A DNA stretch of 7,531 nucleotides from an uncultured Prevotella sp. (GTDB lineage: Bacteria; Bacteroidota; Bacteroidia; Bacteroidales; Bacteroidaceae): the NCBI GenBank assembly GCA_945788545.1, contig CALZMK010000063.1, positions 1-7,531 of the forward strand, read 5' to 3'. Below are positions 1 through 7,512 of this stretch, piece by piece (positions within the stretch are counted from its first letter, which is position 1; each line of letters begins with the position of its first letter). The notes beneath the pieces were generated by a model. That model saw only the letters and a program-made list of their open reading frames with translations. It searched no databases and was not told where the DNA came from. A program made the translations under genes and the position numbers.

Positions 1-2414
1 TGATGGGTCCGAGCACATCGCGACAGTCGAGTTTTCAGATGGTCAACGGCCACACAACATCGTCGTCGTCCATCACCTTCACGTATATCATCTGCGCCAA
101 CAAGAACGGTACGTTCACCATTCCACCGGCACAGATAAGATGCGAGGGACATACAATCAAGTCAAACAGTGTGAAGATCACCGTCAGCGGACGCCAGCAG
201 AGTCAGCGCGGAGGCGGCGGAGGATATGACAACGAACCGCAGATGCGCACTGCCGGAAGCAATATTTCCGGTGCCGACCTGTTTATCAAGGTGAGTGCCA
301 ACAAGCAGCGAGTGCACGAGCAGGAGCCTATTCTCCTTACATATAAGGTATATACTCTCGTACAGTTGACTCGACTCGACGGTAAGATGCCCGACCTCAA
401 GGGATTCCACACTCAGGAAGTGCAACTGCCTCAGCAGAAGAGTTTCAAGGTCGAGACATACAACGGCCGACCCTATCGCACTGTCACTTGGAGCCAATAC
501 GTGATGTTCCCCCAGATGACTGGCAAACTCGAGATTCCGTCAATCACGTTCGACGGAACAGTAGTAATGCAAAACCGCGATGTCGATCCTTTCGAGGCAT
601 TCTTCAACGGCGGTTCGGGATATGTCGAGATGAAGAAGAAGATCAAGGCTCCGGGAATAACCATTCAGGTTGACCCGCTGCCCGCTCGTCCCGCCGATTT
701 CTCGGGTGGCGTGGGTAAGTTTAATATCTCCGCCCTACTCACTCCTGCCTCTGTCAAGACCAACGATGCCATCACTCTCAGGGTGATTGTCAGCGGCGTG
801 GGCAATCTCAAGCTCATCAAGGAGCCTGTGGTTGTCTTCCCCAAGGACTTCGACAGATACGACGCCAAGGTGACCGACAAGACAAAACTCACCTCCAATG
901 GCGTTGAGGGCAGTATGATATATGATTTCATCGCCGTACCTCGCAATGCGGGCAAATACGAGATTCCACCGGTGAAATTCGTGTATTACGACACTTCGGC
1001 CAACAAATATGTCACCACCGAGAGCAAAGGCTTCACACTTGATGTCGCCCAAGGCGCCAAGAGCGGTGGAGTGAGCGATTTCACCGGTTCGGATGTCGAT
1101 ATGCTCAACAAGGACATACGCTATATCAAGACCACTCCCGAGGAACTCCACGGAGTCAACGACTTCTTCTTCGGCTCCACATCTTATTGGATTGCCCTTG
1201 CCCTGCTCGCCGTCGCCTTCATCTCGCTCTTCGTGATATTCCGCCAGCGTGCCATCGACAACGCCAACATCGGTAAGATGCGAGGAAAGAAGGCTAACAA
1301 GGTGGCAACACGACGCCTGCGCACTGCCAGCAAACTGATGGCTGCCGGACGTTCGGGCGAATTCTACGACGAGGTGCTGCGCGCCCTGTGGGGATATGTC
1401 GGCGACAAACTGAATATGCCTGTCGAGAGTCTCTCTCGCGATAATATCTCGCAGCGTCTCACCGAGCGTGAGGTGAGCGAGGCAAATGTCAGTCTCTTCA
1501 TCAGCGCCCTCGACGAGTGTGAGTTTGAGCGCTATGCTCCGGGCGATGCCAAGGGTAATATGAACAAGACATTCAATGCGGCAATGACTGCCATCGAGAA
1601 TATAGAAGACACTATGAAAAAGAGAAAGAAGGTGAAAATCGGCGGCATGGGAATATTGCTCCTCGCCATGAGTCTCGTCATTCCGTCGGTGGCAATGGCT
1701 CAGCAGAAGACCGTCGCTCCCGAGCATGTCACCAAGGCAATGGCTGATTCTGCCTATGTGCGCCAGCAATACCAGCAGGCAATCGCCGACTACGAGGCTC
1801 TGCTCAAGAAGGGCGTGAGCGCCGACATCTATTACAATCTCGGCAACGCATATTATCGCACCGACAACATCACGCGTGCCGTCATCAACTACGAGCGCGC
1901 ACTGTTGCTCTCGCCAGGCGACCGCGACATTCGTTTCAACCTGCAGCTCGCGCGCAGCAAGACCATCGACAAGATAACTCCAGAGTCAGAGATGTTCTTC
2001 GTCACATGGTATCGCTCACTGGTGAACATAATGAGTGTTGACGGATGGGCGATGATGTCGCTCGTCTCGCTCGCCCTCGCCATCGTGCTTGCCCTCTGCT
2101 ATCTCTTCACCGCAAAGGTGTGGATGCAGAAGACCGGTTTCTTTGGTGCCTTCCTCATGATTGCCGTCTTCGCCATGTCCAATCTCTTCGCATGGCAGCA
2201 GAAAGACCAACTCGTCAATCGCTCGGGTGCCATCGTAATCGCTCCCGCAGCAGCCGTCAAGAGCACTCCTGCCAATGGCGGCACCGACCTGTTCATCATT
2301 CACGAGGGAACTAAAGTGGAAATCACCGACTCCTCGATGAAGGAATGGAAGGAAGTGCGCATCGCCGACGGTAAGGAGGGATGGATCAAAACCTCCATGA
2401 TCGAAATGATATAA
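1..2414 (+). CDS. BatD-BatE fusion protein (aerotolerance/Bat family), 5' truncated
   Basis: This is the 3' part of a Bat gene; it runs off the left edge, so the first ATG (position 3) is only an internal Met and 803 residues are visible. Residues 1-350 are repeated beta-rich BatD-type extracytoplasmic domains, with a Gly-rich linker near 69-74. A membrane helix lies at about 395-415, followed by a helical, probably cytoplasmic BatD tail (about 420-537). Without a stop, a BatE-like part follows: a Lys/Arg-rich stretch and hydrophobic segment ending in AMA (538-566), TPR repeats (about 584-650), two membrane helices (about 682-703 and 711-730) and an SH3-like C-terminus (about 740-800) containing GWIK. 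Bat proteins, usually encoded with a MoxR ATPase and VWA-domain BatA/BatB, are linked to oxidative or envelope stress, but their biochemical role is unsettled. The other bat genes would be expected upstream, outside the window. Family assignment is firm; the fusion is read directly from the sequence. Confidence 0.88.
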   Translation, partial: MGPSTSRQSSFQMVNGHTTSSSSITFTYIICANKNGTFTIPPAQIRCEGHTIKSNSVKITVSGRQQSQRGGGGGYDNEPQMRTAGSNISGADLFIKVSANKQRVHEQEPILLTYKVYTLVQLTRLDGKMPDLKGFHTQEVQLPQQKSFKVETYNGRPYRTVTWSQYVMFPQMTGKLEIPSITFDGTVVMQNRDVDPFEAFFNGGSGYVEMKKKIKAPGITIQVDPLPARPADFSGGVGKFNISALLTPASVKTNDAITLRVIVSGVGNLKLIKEPVVVFPKDFDRYDAKVTDKTKLTSNGVEGSMIYDFIAVPRNAGKYEIPPVKFVYYDTSANKYVTTESKGFTLDVAQGAKSGGVSDFTGSDVDMLNKDIRYIKTTPEELHGVNDFFFGSTSYWIALALLAVAFISLFVIFRQRAIDNANIGKMRGKKANKVATRRLRTASKLMAAGRSGEFYDEVLRALWGYVGDKLNMPVESLSRDNISQRLTEREVSEANVSLFISALDECEFERYAPGDAKGNMNKTFNAAMTAIENIEDTMKKRKKVKIGGMGILLLAMSLVIPSVAMAQQKTVAPEHVTKAMADSAYVRQQYQQAIADYEALLKKGVSADIYYNLGNAYYRTDNITRAVINYERALLLSPGDRDIRFNLQLARSKTIDKITPESEMFFVTWYRSLVNIMSVDGWAMMSLVSLALAIVLALCYLFTAKVWMQKTGFFGAFLMIAVFAMSNLFAWQQKDQLVNRSGAIVIAPAAAVKSTPANGGTDLFIIHEGTKVEITDSSMKEWKEVRIADGKEGWIKTSMIEMI
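1614..2414 (+). other. BatE-like module with possible internal start and signal peptide
   Basis: Inside the Bat reading frame, the ATG at 1614 begins a stretch that looks like a free-standing BatE: Met-Lys-Lys-Arg-Lys-Lys, a hydrophobic core (about residues 547-562 of the visible frame), then AMA followed by Gln-Gln, which fits a signal peptidase I site. TPRs, two membrane helices and an SH3-like end follow, giving a 266-residue product, a plausible BatE size. Three readings are possible: one long polypeptide with this segment as a membrane helix, a polypeptide cut after AMA, or separate initiation at 1614. No Shine-Dalgarno motif is visible, but genes in this phylum often lack one. The sequence alone cannot choose between these. 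Confidence 0.55.
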
Positions 2415-2429
2415 TTCCACAAATGGAAT
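2414..2429. other. Short inverted repeat just after the Bat stop codon
   Basis: ATTCCA and TGGAAT form a perfect 6-bp stem around a 4-base loop (CAAA), starting on the last base of the Bat stop codon and ending 8 bases before the PAP2 start. No T-run follows, so it is unlikely to be an intrinsic terminator. It could be a small operator, an mRNA-stabilising hairpin, or chance. Confidence 0.3.
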
Positions 2430-2437
2430 AACACAGC

Positions 2438-3142
2438 ATGACAATGGATATGGACACGTTAATACAGATGGACAAGCAACTCCTATTGGCGCTCAATGGC
2501 AGCGACTCTCTCTTCGGCGATTATATGGCGAAGACGCTCACCACTGCCGCCACATGGATTCCCCTGTATGTCTCGCTGTTCTATGTGGTGGTGAAGAACA
2601 ACGACAACTTCCGCCGCATAATCTGCATACTTGCCTGTGCGGGATTGTGCGTCCTGCTCGCAGGAACTGTTGACGATATGATAGTCAAACCGCTTGTTGC
2701 GCGCTGGCGTCCCACTCACGACTTCGAGATCGGAATGCTCGTGGATACTGTCGATGGCTATCGCGGCGGCAAGTATGGCTTCTTCTCCGCCCATGCCGCC
2801 AACACGTTTAGCATTGCCTTGTTCTTCTCACTGCTCATTCGCAGCCGACTCATCACAGTGCTCCTCGTGGCGTGGTCGCTCACCAACTGCTGGACGCGCC
2901 TTTATCTCGGCGTCCACTATCCCCTCGACATCCTTTGCGGATTGCTCTGGGGCGGCAGTGTGGGAACTGGAATATATTTTCTTTATAAATATGCCGAGAG
3001 GCGATTCTCCCTTTCCGAGAGTGCTTATGTGTCGTCGAAATACACATCCACGGGCTATCGTCATTCCGACATCTACATAGTGGCGCTTGTGTTGTCATTG
3101 ACATTGATATACTGCATTCTGAGAAGTCTAATTCTCGCATAA
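2438..3142 (+). CDS. PAP2-family membrane phosphatase
   Basis: A 234-residue integral membrane protein of the PAP2 (type 2 phosphatidic acid phosphatase) superfamily, which removes phosphate from lipid phosphates or diphosphates such as undecaprenyl diphosphate, phosphatidylglycerol phosphate or lipid A. All three motifs are visible: K84-x6-R91-P92; a divergent second motif, S117-A118-H119, where many members have PSGH; and R154-x5-H160-x3-D164. H119 and H160 would be the catalytic histidines. Hydrophobic segments lie near 38-52, 60-80, 121-135, 138-150, 165-183 and 211-230, consistent with six helices. The substrate cannot be told from sequence; an undecaprenyl-diphosphatase-like role (BcrC/YbjG type) is the simplest guess. 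The start at 2438 is followed by in-frame ATGs at 2444 and 2450; the last gives an N-terminus beginning Met-Asp-Thr-Leu and is an equally plausible start. It begins 23 bases after the Bat gene. Confidence 0.88.
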   Translation: MTMDMDTLIQMDKQLLLALNGSDSLFGDYMAKTLTTAATWIPLYVSLFYVVVKNNDNFRRIICILACAGLCVLLAGTVDDMIVKPLVARWRPTHDFEIGMLVDTVDGYRGGKYGFFSAHAANTFSIALFFSLLIRSRLITVLLVAWSLTNCWTRLYLGVHYPLDILCGLLWGGSVGTGIYFLYKYAERRFSLSESAYVSSKYTSTGYRHSDIYIVALVLSLTLIYCILRSLILA

Positions 3143-3157
3143 CATACAATATTGATT

Positions 3158-4396
3158 ATGGATCCAAGACATATACATATTTCTGATTACAACTATCCGT
3201 TGCCCGACGAGAGAATTGCCAAATTCCCGTTGGCGCAGCGCGACCATTCCAAGCTCCTCGTCTTCACTGGCGAAGACATCAGCGAGGATATATTCTATAA
3301 TATTACGTCGTATCTGCCCAAGGGCGCACTCATGGTGTTCAACAACACAAGGGTGATTCAGGCGCGTATGCACTTCCGCAAGGAGACGGGCGCACTCATC
3401 GAGGTGTTCCTGCTCGAACCGGCAGAACCTGTTGACTACGAACTGATGTTCCAAACCAACGGCAAGTGTGCATGGCATTGCCTTGTGGGCAATCTCAAGA
3501 AATGGAAGGAAGGCAAACTGAGCCGCTCCTTCGAGGTGAACGGCAAACAGGTGTGCCTCTCCGTGGAGAGACTTCATGAGGAACGCACGAGTCATTTGGT
3601 GGAATTCGAGTGGGACAACAAGGATGTATCGTTTGCCGAGATACTCGATGCTGCCGGCGAACTGCCCATTCCGCCTTATCTCAACCGCGACACTCAGGAG
3701 AGCGACAAGACTACCTATCAGACGGTATATTCCAAGATCAAGGGTTCGGTGGCAGCTCCCACAGCTGGATTGCATTTCACCGACAAGGTTCTTGCCGACA
3801 TCGACGCCCACGGTATCGACCGCGAGGAAATCACATTACATGTGGGAGCCGGAACATTCAAACCAGTGAAAAGTGAGGAAATCGAGGGACACGAGATGCA
3901 CACCGAATATATCTGCGTCAACAAGCAGACCATCGACAAACTCATTGCCCATGGCGGCAAGGCCATCGCTGTCGGTACGACGAGTGTGCGCACTCTCGAA
4001 AGTCTGTATTATATGGGCGTGAAGCTACACGACAATCCCGATCTCTCCGAAGAAGATTTGCATGTCATGCAGTGGGAGCCATACGAGTATGCCGCTCGCC
4101 TTGCTGCAGATGGCACTGCCCCACTCGACACTGTAGCCGCCCTGCGCGAAATCAGCGAGTATCTCGACCGCCACTCGCGCAAGTCGCTTCATTCCTCCAC
4201 GCAGATTATCATTGCCCCGGGCTTCGAGTATCGCATAGTCGAAATCCTCGTCACCAATTTCCATCAGCCTCAGAGCACACTGCTCTTGCTGGTGAGTGCT
4301 TTCGTCAAGGGCCAATGGCGTCGCATCTACGACTACGCCCTCGCTCACGACTTCCGCTTCCTGAGCTATGGTGACAGCTGCCTGATAAAGAATTAA
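3158..4396 (+). CDS. queA: S-adenosylmethionine:tRNA ribosyltransferase-isomerase (QueA), long form
   Basis: QueA moves the ribosyl group of S-adenosylmethionine onto 7-aminomethyl-7-deazaguanine at the tRNA wobble position, giving epoxyqueuosine in tRNAs with GUN anticodons. Family blocks are present (numbered from the ATG at 3158): NNTRVIQAR at 62-70, a proline block ELPIPPYLNR at 168-177, YQTVYS through AAPTAGLHFT at 187-208, HVGAGTFKPV at 228-237, VGTTSVRTLES at 272-282, TNFHQPQSTLL from 366 and SYGDS at 403-407. The protein has 412 residues, longer than the roughly 350 typical of the family. Most of the excess lies at about 283-345, between VGTTSVRTLES and the TQIIIAPG strand. An in-frame TTG at 3152 would add two residues, but ATG is preferred because the N-terminus aligns well without them. 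The gene starts 15 bases after the PAP2 stop. No other queuosine gene is in the window. A divergent paralogue with altered specificity is possible. Confidence 0.92.
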   Translation: MDPRHIHISDYNYPLPDERIAKFPLAQRDHSKLLVFTGEDISEDIFYNITSYLPKGALMVFNNTRVIQARMHFRKETGALIEVFLLEPAEPVDYELMFQTNGKCAWHCLVGNLKKWKEGKLSRSFEVNGKQVCLSVERLHEERTSHLVEFEWDNKDVSFAEILDAAGELPIPPYLNRDTQESDKTTYQTVYSKIKGSVAAPTAGLHFTDKVLADIDAHGIDREEITLHVGAGTFKPVKSEEIEGHEMHTEYICVNKQTIDKLIAHGGKAIAVGTTSVRTLESLYYMGVKLHDNPDLSEEDLHVMQWEPYEYAARLAADGTAPLDTVAALREISEYLDRHSRKSLHSSTQIIIAPGFEYRIVEILVTNFHQPQSTLLLLVSAFVKGQWRRIYDYALAHDFRFLSYGDSCLIKN

Positions 4397-4426
4397 AGAA
4401 TTAAAAAATTAAAGAATTGAAATATT
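4387..4426. repeat. Tandem 8-bp AT-rich repeat before the DUF2027/Smr start codon
   Basis: Five consecutive 8-base units are visible: AAAGAATT, AAAGAATT, AAAAAATT, AAAGAATT, GAAATATT. The array begins in the last codons of queA, supplies its TAA stop at the junction of the first two units, and ends one base before the ATG at 4428. No Shine-Dalgarno motif is present. It may act as an unstructured, A-rich translation leader, or may simply be slippage-prone low-complexity DNA. A similar array precedes the last start codon of the window. Confidence 0.7.
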
Positions 4427-4427
4427 A

Positions 4428-5507
4428 ATGAAAATAGGAGATAAAGTGAAATTTGTGAGTGAAGTGGGCGGCGGCAAAGTCGCCGGCTTCCAAGGAAACA
4501 ACATAGTGCTCGTGGAGGATGAGGACGGCTTCCAGATTCCTACCCCGATCAACGATGTCGTCGTCGTCAACGACGAAGACTACAGTACGTCGAAGATAGT
4601 AGCCGACAAGGTGCAGAAGAAAGGAATCCAAATTCCCGACGACGACTTCGACTACGATCCCGCAGACCGCCCCGTTACGTTCAAGGCACCCGCAGAGGAG
4701 CGCCGTGGTGGCGACAAACTAAATGCCTATATCGCCTTCGTGCCAATGGACGTGAAGGCCATCACCTCGTCGCGATTCGAGACATACATCGTCAACGACA
4801 GCAACTACTATATGCATTACATATATATGACTGCCGAAGGCAACAGTTGGACACTCCATTCCACCGGTGAAATCGACCCCAACACCAAACTCTTCATCGA
4901 GGAGTTCGGTCGCGAGGATCTCGCCGCAATGGAGCATATCACAGTGCAACTACTTGCATATAAGCGCAAAAACCCCTTCCTCAAGAAACCCGTCATCGAC
5001 TCCGAATTCCGTATCGACCCGGTGAAGTTCTACAAACTCCACACCTTCGAGGAGAACGATTTCTTCGAGCAGCCGGCTCTTATTCACACCATCGTCGAGA
5101 ACGACCAACTGCCTCGTCCACTGGTACTTGACGCCAAGGCGTTAAAGAAAGAGATGATGCAGAAGGTGAAGGCTGATATGCAGCGTCCCGTGTCGCATGC
5201 TCCCAAACCCAAGGACGACAAGGACGCGCCCATCGTTGTGGATTTGCATATCAATGCCCTCCTCGACTCCACCGCTGGAATGACCAATTCAGATATCCTC
5301 AACTATCAGTTGGAGAAGATGCGCAACACCATCTTCGAATACAAGAATCAGAAAGGGCGCAAGATAGTGTTCATCCACGGCAAAGGCGAGGGCGTGCTTC
5401 GTCAGGCAGTCATCCACGAGTTGCGCTATCGTTTCAAGAATATGCCCTATCAGGACGCGTCGTTCCAGGAATACGGATATGGAGCCACACAAGTAACGAT
5501 AAAATAA
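4428..5507 (+). CDS. DUF2027 and Smr domain protein
   Basis: A 359-residue soluble protein with no signal peptide or membrane helix. Residues 1-47 form a small beta-rich segment starting IGDKVKFV that resembles an SH3/KOW-like barrel. An acidic linker follows (about 67-80, with a run of Asp). A central beta-rich domain (about 95-235) matches my memory of the Bacteroidetes family DUF2027. After a charged linker (about 236-267) comes a C-terminal Smr domain (about 268-359), with D272-L273-H274, the loop HGKGEGVLR at 317-325 and a Gly/Tyr-rich end (YGYGATQV at 349-356). Smr domains occur in MutS2 and in SmrA/SmrB-type proteins, and several are nucleases acting on DNA or mRNA; the DxH motif needed for cleavage in SmrB is retained here. 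The protein's own role is unknown to me. It starts 31 bases after queA and ends 7 bases before the NAD synthetase start. Confidence 0.88.
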   Translation: MKIGDKVKFVSEVGGGKVAGFQGNNIVLVEDEDGFQIPTPINDVVVVNDEDYSTSKIVADKVQKKGIQIPDDDFDYDPADRPVTFKAPAEERRGGDKLNAYIAFVPMDVKAITSSRFETYIVNDSNYYMHYIYMTAEGNSWTLHSTGEIDPNTKLFIEEFGREDLAAMEHITVQLLAYKRKNPFLKKPVIDSEFRIDPVKFYKLHTFEENDFFEQPALIHTIVENDQLPRPLVLDAKALKKEMMQKVKADMQRPVSHAPKPKDDKDAPIVVDLHINALLDSTAGMTNSDILNYQLEKMRNTIFEYKNQKGRKIVFIHGKGEGVLRQAVIHELRYRFKNMPYQDASFQEYGYGATQVTIK

Positions 5508-5514
5508 AAAGATT
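5507..5514 (+). promoter_or_regulatory. A-rich translation leader directly before the NAD synthetase start
   Basis: The eight bases AAAAGATT lie between the Smr stop codon, sharing its last base, and the ATG at 5515. They match one unit of the 8-bp repeats found before the starts at 4428 and 7520. There is no GGAGG-like site. In Bacteroidetes, translation commonly relies on A-rich, unstructured leaders instead of Shine-Dalgarno pairing, so this is a plausible initiation element. Confidence 0.35.
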
Positions 5515-7464
5515 ATGAAATACGGATATGCTACTGTTGCCGCCGCAATACCGAGCGTAAAGGTGGCCGACACCGACTACAACGTCGCAGAGATGTCGAA
5601 AATGATTGCCGACGCCGAAGAGCGCGGAGTGGAGATAATCGTCTTCCCCGAACTCTCCGTCACGGGCTACACATGTCAGGACTTGTTTCGTTCCGACATA
5701 CTGCTCCGTCGTGCCGAGGAATCGCTCATCTCACTTCTCAACGACACCCGCAAAATGGACATCATCTCCATCGTGGGAATGCCGGTGGCAGTGGATGGCT
5801 TGCTCCTCAACTGCGCCGTGGTCATTCAGCAAGGCACGGTCCTTGGCATTATTCCCAAGACTTACCTGCCCAACTACAGCGAATTCTATGAAAAGCGATG
5901 GTTTGCCTCGTCACAGGATATAACTGGCGAGCACACGATATACTTTGCCGGCAGTCCTGTCGTCATCTCCTCTCGTCCGAAGATATTCACAACCTGCGAT
6001 GGAGTGAAATTCGGCATTGAGATATGCGAGGACGTGTGGGCACCCGTTCCGCCGAGCAACAATCTCGCCCTTGCCGGTGCCGACATCATCTTCAATCTCT
6101 CGGCAAGCGACGAACTCATCGGCAAGCATGCATATCTCCGTTCGCTGCTCTCCCAACAGAGTGCCCGCACCATCAGCGGTTATGTATATGCCTCAAGCGG
6201 ATTCGGCGAGAGCACCCAGGATGTGGTGTATGGCGGCAATGCCATCATCGTCGAAAACGGAAAGATGCTCGCCGAGGCAAGGAGATTCTCCCTCCAACCG
6301 CAGTTGGAGATTCAGCAGATAGACATCGACCGCCTCAGGACAGAGCGCCGCTCCAACACCACCTTCGTTAATGCCCAGCGACATGGCGAGGCTGATGTCA
6401 TTATGACAAAGAGCGTCACTTCATATTCCGACTTCACTCTTCTCCATCCCGTTGAGGCTCAGCCCTTTATCCCCAAGACCAACGATATGTCAGCATCATG
6501 CGAGGAAATCCTCAACATCCAGATGTCGGGACTTACCAAGCGTCTTCATCACACGGGATGCAAGAATGTTGTCGTAGGCATCAGTGGCGGACTCGATTCC
6601 ACTCTCGCCCTTCTCGTGTGCGTGCGCACCTTCGACTATCTGTCGCTCGACCGCCGTGGCATCTATGGTATCACCATGCCCGGATTCGGCACTACCGACC
6701 GCACCCACGACAATGCCGTCTCACTGATGGCTTCGCTCGGTGTCACCTCTGTCGAGATACCCATCGCCAAGAGTGTCACCCAGCATTTCGAGGACATCGG
6801 TCACGACATTTCCGTGCATGATGTCACCTATGAGAATGGTCAGGCTCGCGAGCGCACCCAGATTCTCATGGATTATGCCAATAAGGTGAACGGAATGGTA
6901 ATCGGTACTGGCGACCTCAGCGAACTCGCCCTTGGATGGGCGACATACAATGGCGACCACATGTCAATGTATGGCGTTAATGCCAGCATACCCAAGACAC
7001 TCATCCGCCATCTCGTCAGCTATGTAGCTTCGAATGATGTGGATGAGAAGAGTCGCGCCACACTCCTCGACATCATCGACACACCGATAAGTCCCGAACT
7101 GATTCCTGCCGACGAAAACGGAAATATCAAGCAGAAGACCGAAGATCTCGTTGGTCCGTATGTGCTCCACGACTTCTTCCTCTACAACTATCTCCGCTTC
7201 GGATTCTCGCCCGCACGCCTTCTGCTCATGGCCGAGAAGGCATTCGACGGCAGCCATCCCGATGCCGGCACATTCGACCGCGCGACAATCCTCCATTGGA
7301 TGCACACCTTCTTCCGCCGTTTCTTCGCCCAGCAGTTCAAGCGCTCTTGTCTGCCCGACGGTCCTAAGGTGGGAAGCGTGAGCCTGAGTCCTCGTGGCGA
7401 CTGGCGCATGCCGAGCGATGCTTGCTCAAGCCTGTGGCTGGAAGAGATTGAGTCGCTTCGTTAA
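5515..7464 (+). CDS. nadE: Glutamine-dependent NAD+ synthetase
   Basis: This enzyme carries out the last step of NAD synthesis in the cytoplasm: nicotinic acid adenine dinucleotide, ATP and glutamine give NAD+, AMP and glutamate. The 649 residues form the usual two-part architecture. Residues 1 to about 290 are a nitrilase-type glutaminase with its catalytic triad visible: E46 in FPELS, K115 in IPKTYLPNY and C171 in EICEDVW. Residues about 325-649 are the synthetase, with the ATP pyrophosphatase P-loop SGGLDST at 357-363 and [12 protein letters not shown] at 464-475. All key residues are intact and the length fits the glutamine-using family, so ammonia is probably channelled between the two sites. 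The ATG at 5515 is chosen because the first nitrilase strand (YATVAAAIP) follows at once. The gene is 7 bases downstream of the DUF2027/Smr gene, suggesting shared transcription and perhaps translational coupling. Confidence 0.96.
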   Translation: MKYGYATVAAAIPSVKVADTDYNVAEMSKMIADAEERGVEIIVFPELSVTGYTCQDLFRSDILLRRAEESLISLLNDTRKMDIISIVGMPVAVDGLLLNCAVVIQQGTVLGIIPKTYLPNYSEFYEKRWFASSQDITGEHTIYFAGSPVVISSRPKIFTTCDGVKFGIEICEDVWAPVPPSNNLALAGADIIFNLSASDELIGKHAYLRSLLSQQSARTISGYVYASSGFGESTQDVVYGGNAIIVENGKMLAEARRFSLQPQLEIQQIDIDRLRTERRSNTTFVNAQRHGEADVIMTKSVTSYSDFTLLHPVEAQPFIPKTNDMSASCEEILNIQMSGLTKRLHHTGCKNVVVGISGGLDSTLALLVCVRTFDYLSLDRRGIYGITMPGFGTTDRTHDNAVSLMASLGVTSVEIPIAKSVTQHFEDIGHDISVHDVTYENGQARERTQILMDYANKVNGMVIGTGDLSELALGWATYNGDHMSMYGVNASIPKTLIRHLVSYVASNDVDEKSRATLLDIIDTPISPELIPADENGNIKQKTEDLVGPYVLHDFFLYNYLRFGFSPARLLLMAEKAFDGSHPDAGTFDRATILHWMHTFFRRFFAQQFKRSCLPDGPKVGSVSLSPRGDWRMPSDACSSLWLEEIESLR

Positions 7465-7474
7465 TTCGCGAAGC
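7455..7474 (+). terminator. Weak hairpin across the NAD synthetase stop codon
   Basis: GCTTCG (7455-7460) and CGAAGC (7469-7474) can pair as a perfect 6-bp stem around an 8-base loop that holds the rest of the stop codon. The following bases are A-rich with only scattered T, not a clean T-run, so it is at best a weak terminator. It may instead be a processing or stability hairpin, or chance. Confidence 0.3.
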
Positions 7475-7512
7475 AAAATTAAAATATTGAAAGATTGAAA
7501 AATTTAAATATT
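7473..7512. repeat. Second tandem 8-bp AT-rich repeat before a start codon
   Basis: Five 8-base units run without a break: GCAAAATT, AAAATATT, GAAAGATT, GAAAAATT, TAAATATT. Then AAAGCGT leads straight into the ATG at 7520. The units share the pattern of the array at 4387-4426 (purine and A-rich, ending in ATT) but are not identical to it. No promoter of the TAnnTTTG type is seen within it. Its place fits a leader for the next gene. Confidence 0.65.

Noticed and set aside
60..72. TCG/TCC run near the left edge, resembling a microsatellite
   Set aside because: It simply encodes a short Ser run in the BatD domain and is too short to be a notable repeat.
735..1769. A 344-residue open frame on the minus strand inside the Bat gene
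   Set aside because: It lies wholly opposite a well-supported gene, has a His/Glu-rich shadow composition with no recognisable domain, and crosses the BatD membrane helix and tail. It is an artefact of codon bias.
2970..2980. TATATTTT, close to the Bacteroidetes -7 promoter box TAnnTTTG
   Set aside because: It lacks the final G, lies well inside the PAP2 gene in a stretch coding for a membrane helix, and I saw no convincing -33 element before it.
3152..3157. TTG start for queA two codons before the ATG
   Set aside because: TTG starts are uncommon, the ATG at 3158 fits the family N-terminus, and nothing before the TTG supports initiation.
3128..3811. A 227-residue open frame on the minus strand opposite queA
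   Set aside because: queA is clearly real on the other strand by many family motifs; the antisense frame shows no family feature or leader.
4397..4427. Possible intrinsic terminator between queA and the DUF2027/Smr gene
   Set aside because: The spacer is AT-rich but has no GC-rich stem and no T-run on the + strand.
4555..4578. Imperfect hairpin from GTCGTCGTCGTC and CGACGAAGAC
   Set aside because: It lies in the coding sequence for a Val/Asp/Glu-rich stretch and is explained by repeated GTC and GAC codons.
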